From: Piscirickettsiaceae bacterium
Lineage (GTDB): Bacteria > Pseudomonadota > Gammaproteobacteria > PS1 > Pseudothioglobaceae
NCBI GenBank assembly: GCA_012963565.1
Contig: DTVJ01000057.1
Coordinates: 2,476 to 9,399 of the forward strand
DNA length: 6,924 nt
Reading direction: 5' to 3'
The notes under the pieces were generated by a model. That model was given only the letters and a program-made list of their open reading frames with translations, had not been told where the DNA came from and did not search any database. The position numbers were made by a program, and so were the translations under genes. Positions 1-5,848 of the stretch are shown one piece after another. The first letter of the stretch is position 1; every line of letters begins with the position of its first letter.

Positions 1-83
1 GCCAGCGCCATAAACAGATACATAGCGAAAATGTTTTTCTCTAATTTAGCTTGTAGACTCGGTTTTCCATTTTGATTTGCCAT
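1..83 (-). CDS. ccoO: Cytochrome c oxidase cbb3-type subunit II (CcoO), N-terminal fragment
   Basis: Only the first 27 codons are inside the window; the gene continues past the left edge. It opens with ATG at 83, ten bases after the ccoN stop, behind an excellent Shine-Dalgarno (TAAGGAGG) that incorporates that stop codon. The visible peptide has a polar start (MANQNGKPSLQ), then a Lys/Glu-containing stretch ending LEKN, then the beginning of a hydrophobic helix (IFAMYLFMAL). CcoO proteins typically begin with a short polar segment containing an EKN-like element just before the single membrane anchor, followed by a periplasmic mono-heme cytochrome c domain. In the family CcoO passes electrons from CcoP towards the heme b/b3-CuB centre of CcoN. 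The identification rests mainly on its place directly after ccoN; the heme-binding motif is outside the window, so another cco gene or an accessory protein cannot be excluded. Confidence 0.75.
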   Translation of the reverse strand, partial: MANQNGKPSLQAKLEKNIFAMYLFMAL

Positions 84-87
84 GATA

Positions 88-96
88 CCCTCCTTA
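88..96 (-). promoter_or_regulatory. Ribosome binding site of ccoO, overlapping the ccoN stop
   Basis: The minus strand reads TAAGGAGGG from 96 to 88, so the ccoN TAA stop is the first part of a near-perfect anti-16S match. Five bases separate GGAGG(G) from the ATG at 83. The arrangement suggests that terminating ribosomes on ccoN reload on ccoO, giving equal amounts of the two core subunits. It also supports the ATG at 83 as the start. Confidence 0.8.
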
Positions 97-1524
97 CGCT
101 GTTACCACTTCGGACGGCGCCTGCTCGCGTTCCGCCTTACGAATGGTAATAATAATATTGATTAGCATGGTGATTGCACCCAATACAACTAGTACCCCGC
201 CTGCCGACCTCATCACATAATAAGGGTGCATGGCAGATACCGACTCTGCAAATGTATATGCTAAGGTGCCGTATTCATCATAAGCTCTCCACATCAAGCC
301 TTGCATGATGCCTGATACCCACATCGCTACAACGTAAGTCACGGTGCCAATGGTATGAACCCAAAAATGAAAACCTAGTAGCTTTTGTGACAATCTAACG
401 TTATAGATTTTCTCAATCATGTGATATAGCGAGCCTGCTGCCACCATAAGGACCCAACCTAGAGCGCCAGAATGTACGTGACCAATCGTCCAGTCTGTAT
501 AGTGTGATAAAGCGTTAACAGTTTTAGATGCCATCACTGGACCTTCAAAAGCGCTCATGGCATAAAATGCCAACGACATAATCAAGAAACGTAGAATATA
601 GTCTTCACGCAAACGATCCCACGCACCTGAGAGTGTTAACATACCGTTGATTGCACCGCCCCATGACGGAATGATCATTGCCAATGATATGGTTGCGCCT
701 AATGAGCCCGCCCAATCAGGTAACGCTGTGTACTGTAAGTGGTGAGCACCTAGCCAAACGTAGCCAAACATCAATGCCCAAAAATGAATCACTGATAAAC
801 GATAAGAATAAACTGGACGCTGCGCCTGCTTAGGGACGAAGTAATACATCATGCCCAAGAAGCCGGCTGTGAGAAAAAATCCCACCGCATTATGCCCCCA
901 CCACCACTGAATCATTGCATCTTGCACGCCTGCATAAATTGAATAAGACTTAAACCAACCAACTGGAATTGAAAGGTTATTAACAACATGCAGGTATGTC
1001 ACCATAACCATCATGCCCATAAAGAACCAATTAGCAACATATACGTGTGGCACTTTGTTGCGATCACGAATATGAATAGTCATTATAAAGTTATATAAAT
1101 AAGAAGCCCAAGCGAGCGTGATGATGATATCAATTGGCCACTCTAGTTCGGCGTATTCTTTATTTTGAGTTAGCCCCAAAGGCAGAGTAATTATCGCCAA
1201 AACAATAACTAAATTCCATGACCAAAAGGTAAACCACGCCATCTTATTACTCCACAACTTGGTCTGATTGGTGCGCTGAACAATATAAAAGGCTGACGCC
1301 ATCAAAGCCGAGCCGCCAAAGGCGAAAATAACGGTATTAGTGTGTAACGGCCTTAAACGACCAAATTGAAAGTAGGGCAGGTCGGTGTTAAGATCATTTA
1401 AGAATGGCCACGCCAGCTCTGAGGCGATATACAGTCCAATTGCTGTGCCTATCACCAAATAGATAGACGCCATAACAATGAACCACTTCACCACTTTTAA
1501 ATCATATCTCTGTGTTAAGCTCAC
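94..1524 (-). CDS. ccoN: Cytochrome c oxidase cbb3-type subunit I (CcoN)
   Basis: CcoN is the catalytic subunit of cbb3 oxidase, a proton-pumping, high-affinity O2 reductase of the inner membrane belonging to the C-type heme-copper oxidases. The 476-residue length and roughly 12 hydrophobic helices fit the family. All expected ligands are present: H61 in RPLHTN and H351 for the low-spin heme b, H349 in GHVHSG for heme b3, and H211 (WWWGHN), H261 and H262 (GAHH) for CuB. Y255 lies six residues before H261, the spacing of the C-family cross-linked tyrosine (Y251/H257 in Pseudomonas stutzeri numbering). The start is GTG at 1524, chosen because a GAGGGG Shine-Dalgarno lies six bases upstream; the next Met (residue 18) would fall inside the first helix. 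It has its own promoter in the 114-base spacer after surf1 and is followed ten bases later by ccoO. The gene appears intact. Confidence 0.97.
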   Translation of the reverse strand: MSLTQRYDLKVVKWFIVMASIYLVIGTAIGLYIASELAWPFLNDLNTDLPYFQFGRLRPLHTNTVIFAFGGSALMASAFYIVQRTNQTKLWSNKMAWFTFWSWNLVIVLAIITLPLGLTQNKEYAELEWPIDIIITLAWASYLYNFIMTIHIRDRNKVPHVYVANWFFMGMMVMVTYLHVVNNLSIPVGWFKSYSIYAGVQDAMIQWWWGHNAVGFFLTAGFLGMMYYFVPKQAQRPVYSYRLSVIHFWALMFGYVWLGAHHLQYTALPDWAGSLGATISLAMIIPSWGGAINGMLTLSGAWDRLREDYILRFLIMSLAFYAMSAFEGPVMASKTVNALSHYTDWTIGHVHSGALGWVLMVAAGSLYHMIEKIYNVRLSQKLLGFHFWVHTIGTVTYVVAMWVSGIMQGLMWRAYDEYGTLAYTFAESVSAMHPYYVMRSAGGVLVVLGAITMLINIIITIRKAEREQAPSEVVTA

Positions 1525-1530
1525 CCAAAT

Positions 1531-1538
1531 CCCCTCTT
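1531..1538 (-). promoter_or_regulatory. Ribosome binding site that fixes the GTG start of ccoN
   Basis: The minus strand reads AAGAGGGG from 1538 to 1531, six bases before GTG at 1524. No in-frame ATG lies close upstream, and the spacing supports the non-ATG start. Confidence 0.7.
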
Positions 1539-1584
1539 TAAATTAATACCGTTAGTACAACTATGTTTGAACAAATACTGCGAA

Positions 1585-1613
1585 ATTCTACATAGGGTTA
1601 ACGACATCGTCAA
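1585..1613 (-). promoter_or_regulatory. Sigma70-type promoter for ccoNO
   Basis: On the minus strand a -35 element TTGACG (1613-1608) is separated by exactly 17 bases from a -10 element TAGAAT (1590-1585). Each hexamer matches consensus at five of six positions. The predicted transcription start is near 1578, giving a leader of about 54 bases before the ccoN GTG. This promoter lies in the only intergenic gap longer than 100 bases, so ccoNO can be transcribed apart from the upstream cox genes. I see no TTGAT-N4-ATCAA box of the FNR/ANR type around it. It is predicted from sequence alone. Confidence 0.72.
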
Positions 1614-1638
1614 GTCGATAAGGAGTTGTTTATATAGA

Positions 1639-2337
1639 TCATTTTCTACTATTCTTTATCAACAGCGTTATTGCAATCAAGCTGAGCACTAATGCCATTA
1701 AAAACCATTGCAGGGCGTACCCTAGATGCTTATCAACACTGCCATAAAAAGGCTGCCATTGGCGGTAGAACCCGTTCTCAGCTTTGACATCGAGTTGTGC
1801 GAGCATGGGAATAATCTGATAACCAGATAATTGAGATAGCTTATCTAAATCCAAAGATTGAATAAGCACAGGAAAGCTCGGCTCAATATCTTGCTGTTTA
1901 AGCTCAATACGTTGTTTGGGTTTGATTAGTTGAACCTTGATAGTGACATCGTTATTGCTCACCTTAATATCAGCCAACTTATCACGATCACCGTACCAAG
2001 GTACAAAACCACGGTTGACGAGTATTGCGGTAGTGTCATTGAGAACAAAGGGTGTGAGCACATAATAACCTGCATTACCTTTGACAATTTGGTTGTCATA
2101 AATGAATTGCTTGTCATCATCGTAATGACCTTTTAATAACACCTGGTAATGTTCTTTACCGAGCAGTTCATCGACTTGTGTGGCTAACTGGGCAGGGTTG
2201 GATTGCGCCAAGACAATTTCACTTTCTATTTGCCGTTTCTCCTCAGCACGGTCTAACTGCCAAAAGCCTAAAGACAGCAAACCCCATATAGTTATAGAGA
2301 TTAATATACCTGGCAGAATAAACGAACGTTTAATCAT
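1639..2337 (-). CDS. SURF1-family cytochrome oxidase assembly protein
   Basis: SURF1 (Shy1) proteins are inner-membrane assembly factors for heme aa3-type oxidases, thought to help deliver or hold heme a for subunit I. The 232-residue protein has the typical layout of one N-terminal membrane helix (about residues 8-24), a periplasmic domain, and one C-terminal helix (about 208-227). Family signatures visible are GFWQLDRAEEKR right after the first helix (residues 24-35), the DNQIVKGNAGYYVLTPF region (81-97), NRGFVPW (108-114), and GYALQWF (206-212) at the entry to the second helix. The ATG at 2337 overlaps the stop of the upstream small membrane gene as ATGA, so translation is probably coupled. 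In many gammaproteobacteria surf1 is followed by heme A synthesis genes; here the next gene is ccoN. The gene looks complete. Confidence 0.93.
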   Translation of the reverse strand: MIKRSFILPGILISITIWGLLSLGFWQLDRAEEKRQIESEIVLAQSNPAQLATQVDELLGKEHYQVLLKGHYDDDKQFIYDNQIVKGNAGYYVLTPFVLNDTTAILVNRGFVPWYGDRDKLADIKVSNNDVTIKVQLIKPKQRIELKQQDIEPSFPVLIQSLDLDKLSQLSGYQIIPMLAQLDVKAENGFYRQWQPFYGSVDKHLGYALQWFLMALVLSLIAITLLIKNSRK

Positions 2338-2576
2338 TTTTGCATAGGTACTTGTGTCACTGGCGCATCCACCATATTGACATTAGGCTTAATCCAGCCC
2401 ATATAGCCCGCAAACATAACCAATAAAAATAAAAATACGGATAAACTCACTCGAGTAACTAACGACTTAAACATTTTATCGGAGCCCTGTTTGCCACCTT
2501 TAACCATACCAATTAAACCAAACCCCAGTGCCACCAAGATGGCAATGATGATAATTACAATAACGACTTCTGTCAT
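2334..2576 (-). CDS. Small twin-transmembrane protein, DUF2909 type
   Basis: This 80-residue protein has two hydrophobic helices (about 4-24 and 43-63) joined by a basic loop with several Gly and Lys residues (25-41), and a short polar tail. Size, topology and position between coxC and surf1 match the DUF2909 family of twin-transmembrane proteins found in cox operons of gammaproteobacteria. The family has no established biochemical role; a part in oxidase assembly is inferred from context only. The ATG at 2576 is preceded by a good Shine-Dalgarno (CAGGAG, five bases away). Its stop overlaps the surf1 start by four bases. The gene begins just after the coxC terminator and I find no convincing promoter of its own. 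Confidence 0.85.
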   Translation of the reverse strand: MTEVVIVIIIIAILVALGFGLIGMVKGGKQGSDKMFKSLVTRVSLSVFLFLLVMFAGYMGWIKPNVNMVDAPVTQVPMQK

Positions 2577-2600
2577 GAATACTCCTGATTCTTACTTATG

Positions 2601-2633
2601 AAAAAAAAAGACCCCAATAAAGGGGCCTTTTTT
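2601..2633 (-). terminator. Rho-independent terminator after coxC
   Basis: On the minus strand the arms 2633-2622 and 2615-2604 form a 12-bp stem: six A-T pairs, then GGCCCC against GGGGTC, with one G-U pair. The six-base loop lies at 2616-2621. The downstream arm runs into nine Ts (2609-2601). The A run on the upstream arm makes the hairpin potentially bidirectional, but no plus-strand gene needs it. It lies 18 bases past the coxC stop and before the DUF2909-type gene, so it separates the main cox operon from the assembly genes, with read-through supplying the latter. Confidence 0.88.
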
Positions 2634-2650
2634 ATTGTACTGACTTAATA

Positions 2651-3571
2651 TTATAGCCAGTATACAAATACAAATAGACCTAACCAAACTACGTCTACAA
2701 AGTGCCAGTACCAAGCAACACCTTCGAAACCGAAGTGGTTCTCAGGAGTAAAGTGGCCTTTTTGAACACGGTATAAAATAACCGTCAACATAATTGCACC
2801 CACTGTTACATGGAAACCGTGGAAGCCAGTTAACATGTAGAAAGTAGAACCGTAAATACCTGAAGTTAATTTCAACCCATCTTCATATGCATGGCCATAC
2901 TCCATAATCTGGAAGCCTAAGAATGCTACACCTAACGCAATCGTTGCAACTAACCAGCCAACGATTTGATTACGATGTCCTGAACGTAGTGCGTGATGAG
3001 CAAATGTCAAGGTTACGCCTGATGCCAATAGCAATCCTGTATTTAATGCAGGCAGACCCCATGGATCAACTACGTCAGCTGGCGTAGCAGTTTCAATACC
3101 AGTAGCTGGAACAGCAGGGAAACTCATAACGGTACCTGATTGTAACTCTGTACCAGGCGCTAAGAAGGCCATCTGATGCCATGAAGCACTAAATGCGTTC
3201 CACATATCAGGTGTAAAGATATTATTGTCTGCACCACCTAGCCATGGCACTGAAAGTTGTCTTGCATAGAACAAAGCACCAAAGAAAGCTGCGAAGAACA
3301 TAACTTCAGAGAAGATGAACCAACTCATACCCCAACGGAATGAACGATCAACTTGACTGTTATACATGCCGGCATTACTTTCTTTAACTACCAGACCAAA
3401 CCAGCCAAACATCATAAACACCAAAATACCAAATCCAAGAGCCATTAATGAGCCTCCCCAACTAGCACCGTGCATTTGATTGGCAAAACCAATAAATAGT
3501 GTTGCTACACCAATAGAGCCAATGATTGGCCAGTAAGTACCATTTGGTACATAATATTCTTGTTCGCTCAT
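2651..3571 (-). CDS. coxC: Cytochrome c oxidase subunit III
   Basis: Subunit III is the non-redox membrane subunit of aa3/caa3 oxidases; it stabilises subunit I and supports sustained proton uptake. The 306-residue protein shows seven hydrophobic segments. Family motifs are RWGMSWFIFSEVMFF (79-93) with the conserved membrane-embedded Glu89, AHHALRSGHRNQ (191-202), LTGFHGFHVTVG (247-258) and the C-terminal WYWHFVDVVWL (287-297). It is somewhat longer than the compact 260-280 residue forms because of a hydrophilic loop at about 106-175, after the SEVMFF helix; I believe such a loop also occurs in other gammaproteobacterial members. The ATG at 3571 follows the ctaG stop by 15 bases, with a GAGGAAG ribosome site inside that gap. 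It is the last gene before the terminator at about 2601-2633. Confidence 0.96.
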   Translation of the reverse strand: MSEQEYYVPNGTYWPIIGSIGVATLFIGFANQMHGASWGGSLMALGFGILVFMMFGWFGLVVKESNAGMYNSQVDRSFRWGMSWFIFSEVMFFAAFFGALFYARQLSVPWLGGADNNIFTPDMWNAFSASWHQMAFLAPGTELQSGTVMSFPAVPATGIETATPADVVDPWGLPALNTGLLLASGVTLTFAHHALRSGHRNQIVGWLVATIALGVAFLGFQIMEYGHAYEDGLKLTSGIYGSTFYMLTGFHGFHVTVGAIMLTVILYRVQKGHFTPENHFGFEGVAWYWHFVDVVWLGLFVFVYWL

Positions 3572-3586
3572 ATTTTCTTCCTCTTT

Positions 3587-4120
3587 TTAGCTTTCAAGTT
3601 TAAAAAAATTGTAGGATAGGCTTATATCTTCTATACGCCTATCCAGTTCCGGCTCAACCACAAATCGAAGTGTCATCTCAACCTCTTCATGTGGTTTGAA
3701 TACCTGTTTATTAAAACAAAAGCATTCTAACTTCTTAAAATGAAGTGCAGCATCCGTGGGTGCAACACTAGGGATTGCTTGACCAATTACTATTTCATCA
3801 GTGTTGTTCTTGGCAATGTAGCTAGTGGTATAAAACTTACCTGGCACTACTTCCATTGAACTCACCTTTGGTCCAAACTGTACTGGAAAACCTCCCATCG
3901 TCATGGCGAAAAAACTCACCTCAACTTTCCGATTATCATCTACCGCATATTGTTGTTCACTATATACTCTGCCGGTTGTGCCATTGAACCCAGTGATCTC
4001 ACAAAAGACATCATAAATGGGAACCATTGCATAAGCAAAGAAGAACATCAATATTGGTGCTGAGAATAACTTTATCCAGAACCCTTTTGTTATTTTTTTT
4101 CGTTTTTCCATATCAACCAT
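3587..4120 (-). CDS. ctaG: Cytochrome c oxidase assembly protein CtaG/Cox11 (copper insertion into CuB)
   Basis: CtaG/Cox11 is a membrane-anchored periplasmic copper chaperone that delivers copper to the CuB site of subunit I. The 177-residue protein has a basic N-terminus, a single helix at about 15-35, the family motif VPIYDVFCEITGFNG (33-47) and the copper-binding CFCF (C133 and C135), plus C40 near the membrane; these three Cys are the ones expected. One departure is the strand around residues 77-83, GFPVQFG, where many family members carry a PWxF motif: the Trp is Val here. The start at ATG 4120 directly abuts the TAA of the upstream micro-ORF (TAAATG). ATG 4111 (Met4) is an alternative; neither has a clear Shine-Dalgarno, so translation probably depends on ribosomes arriving from upstream. 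It lies between coxA, whose product it should metallate, and coxC. Confidence 0.95.
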   Translation of the reverse strand: MVDMEKRKKITKGFWIKLFSAPILMFFFAYAMVPIYDVFCEITGFNGTTGRVYSEQQYAVDDNRKVEVSFFAMTMGGFPVQFGPKVSSMEVVPGKFYTTSYIAKNNTDEIVIGQAIPSVAPTDAALHFKKLECFCFNKQVFKPHEEVEMTLRFVVEPELDRRIEDISLSYNFFKLES

Positions 4121-4222
4121 TTAATAAAGCACAATGGTCGCTACAAACACTCCTATTGCTACGGCGCCTGTTATTACCGCAGTAATAACGACACCATTGT
4201 TTCTTTTAGTTTTTTTACTCAT
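4121..4222 (-). CDS. 33-residue single-TM micro-protein in the cox operon
   Basis: A 33-codon reading frame fills the space between coxA and ctaG. Its ATG (4222-4220) shares one base with the coxA stop as TAATG, and its TAA (4123-4121) is immediately followed by the ctaG ATG. The peptide has a strongly basic N-terminus (MSKKTKRNN) and then one uninterrupted hydrophobic segment from residue 10 to 33 made of Val, Ile, Ala and Gly, so it should be a single-pass membrane protein with its N-terminus in the cytoplasm. Small single-TM proteins annotated as cytochrome oxidase small assembly proteins occur in cox operons of other proteobacteria, at about 35-40 residues. Similarity of size, topology and location is all I can claim. 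It may help assembly of subunit I, or simply couple translation of coxA to ctaG. No Shine-Dalgarno is close to its start. Confidence 0.72.
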   Translation of the reverse strand: MSKKTKRNNGVVITAVITGAVAIGVFVATIVLY

Positions 4223-5832
4223 TAAGCAGAATGTTGAGACTCTGCCTCAATTAATGCTCTTGTTGGCGGTGTAGTAAAGCTATGGTACTGAGCTTTAGGC
4301 TCCAGCGTCCACTCTAAACCTTTAGCACCTTCCCAAGGGCGTGAATCACATGGCTCGCCATTACGAATACAATCAATTACGATGTAAGTCAATAGAATGA
4401 ACGATGCACCAAATGCAAAGCCACCAATTGAAGAGATCATATTGAAATCCGCAAACTGTAATGAATAGTCAGGAATACGTCTAGGCATACCTGCAAGGCC
4501 TAAGAAATGCTGAGGGAAGAACAGTACGTTCACTGAAATAACCGCCCACCAGAAATGTACTTTACCTAAAGTTTCGTTATACATCCTACCCGTCCACTTA
4601 GGCAGCCAGTAGAACGTCGCCGCAATGATTGACCATAAGGCACCGGTTACTAGTACATAGTGGAAATGCGCAACCACGAAGTATGTGTCGTGATACTGAA
4701 TATCCGCTGGTGCGATACCTAACATTAATCCTGAGAAGCCACCAATCGTGAATAAGAATACAAATGAAATCGCCCATAACATTGGCGTTTCAAATGTCAT
4801 CGAACCTCTCCACATGGTAGAGATCCAGTTAAACACCTTAACACCGGTTGGTACCGCAATTAACATCGTGGCATACATGAAGTATAACTCACCTGCAACT
4901 GGCATACCAGTTAGGAACATGTGATGCGCCCATACGATGTATGACAAGAATGCGATTGATGCTGTTGCATAAACCATCGATGAATAACCAAACAGAGGCT
5001 TACGCGCAAAGGTTGGAATAATGTGTGACACTACACCAAACGCTGGCAAGATCATAATATAAACTTCAGGGTGACCAAAGAACCAGAAGATATGCTGGAA
5101 CATAACCGGGTCGCCACCACCGGTTGCATCAAAGAATGCAGTGCCGAAGTTACGATCTGTTAGCATCATGGTTACTGCACCTGCTAATACTGGCATCGCG
5201 CCAATAAGTAAGAATGAAGTAATTAACCACGTCCATACGAATAATGGCATGTCCATTAATTTCATCTCTGGTGCACGCATATTAAGTACCGTTGCAATAA
5301 TGTTAATCGCGCCCATAATCGATGAGAAACCTAACAAGTGAACTGCAAAAATGAAGAAGTCCGTACTGTCTGGTGCAAACGTTGTAGATAATGGTGCGTA
5401 GAATGTCCAACCAAATGCTGGTGCGCCACCTTCCATAAAGAACGTGCTTAACAAGATACCACCGGCAAACGGTAGAATCCAGAAAGACCAGTTATTCATA
5501 CGTGGTAGTGCCATATCAGGGGCACCAACCATCATTGGAATTAGCCAGTTACCCAAGCCAACAAAGGCCGGCATAATCGCACCAAATACCATGATTAAAC
5601 CATGCATGGTTGTTAATTGATTAAAGAAATGTGGATCCATAAGCTGCATACCCGGCTGGAATAATTCCATACGAATACCCATTGCCATTGCGCCACCGAT
5701 TAATACCATGGTGAAGGCAAACCACATATAAAGAGTACCAATGTCTTTATGGTTCGTTGTTTTCACCCATCTCATTAGGCCTTTTTCTGGACCGTGATGA
5801 TGATCGTCGTGAGAAGCTGTTGCTGTCGTCAT
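4222..5832 (-). CDS. coxA: Cytochrome c oxidase subunit I, type A1 (heme a / a3-CuB)
   Basis: This is the catalytic subunit of an aa3/caa3 oxidase, reducing O2 to water and pumping protons across the inner membrane. The 536-residue length and about 12 helices are normal. Ligands seen: H77 (TTMHG) and H391 for heme a, H389 in AHFHYV for heme a3, and H254, H303 and H304 for CuB. The sequence HPEVY (254-258) supplies E256 of the D-channel and the cross-linked Y258, which defines the A1 subtype. D106 (GAPDMA), N113/N114 and K332 (PTGVKVF) correspond to the D- and K-channel residues. The N-terminus is rich in His and Asp (HDDHHHG, residues 8-14). The ATG at 5832 has a strong AAGGAG site seven bases upstream, within the 16-base gap after coxB. 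Its stop overlaps the micro-ORF start. Heme A synthesis genes are not in this window. Confidence 0.98.
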   Translation of the reverse strand: MTTATASHDDHHHGPEKGLMRWVKTTNHKDIGTLYMWFAFTMVLIGGAMAMGIRMELFQPGMQLMDPHFFNQLTTMHGLIMVFGAIMPAFVGLGNWLIPMMVGAPDMALPRMNNWSFWILPFAGGILLSTFFMEGGAPAFGWTFYAPLSTTFAPDSTDFFIFAVHLLGFSSIMGAINIIATVLNMRAPEMKLMDMPLFVWTWLITSFLLIGAMPVLAGAVTMMLTDRNFGTAFFDATGGGDPVMFQHIFWFFGHPEVYIMILPAFGVVSHIIPTFARKPLFGYSSMVYATASIAFLSYIVWAHHMFLTGMPVAGELYFMYATMLIAVPTGVKVFNWISTMWRGSMTFETPMLWAISFVFLFTIGGFSGLMLGIAPADIQYHDTYFVVAHFHYVLVTGALWSIIAATFYWLPKWTGRMYNETLGKVHFWWAVISVNVLFFPQHFLGLAGMPRRIPDYSLQFADFNMISSIGGFAFGASFILLTYIVIDCIRNGEPCDSRPWEGAKGLEWTLEPKAQYHSFTTPPTRALIEAESQHSA

Positions 5833-5848
5833 TTTATTTCTCCTTTAA

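Noticed and set aside
1604..1619. ATCG-N6-CGAT dyad over the ccoN -35 element
   Set aside because: Four-base arms are too short to claim an operator and do not match the FNR/ANR consensus.
1618..1640. AAGGAG followed by an AT-rich stretch on the plus strand, resembling a ribosome site
   Set aside because: No start codon with an open frame follows at a suitable distance; the region is the surf1-ccoN spacer on the minus strand.
1930..2136. 68-codon open frame on the plus strand
   Set aside because: It lies wholly antisense to surf1, whose conserved motifs confirm the minus-strand frame; its translation has no recognisable domain and no ribosome site was apparent.
2650..2655. Perfect TATAAT on the minus strand at the coxC stop codon
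   Set aside because: No acceptable -35 element lies 16-18 bases upstream, and a transcript started here would run at once into the terminator at about 2601-2633.
4232..4250. Short inverted repeat TTGAG-N7-CTCAA near the 3' end of coxA
   Set aside because: The five-base arms lie within coding sequence, have no T tail, and are compatible with chance.
5141..5341. 66-codon open frame on the plus strand
   Set aside because: It is antisense to a conserved part of coxA and is best explained as a shadow of that gene.
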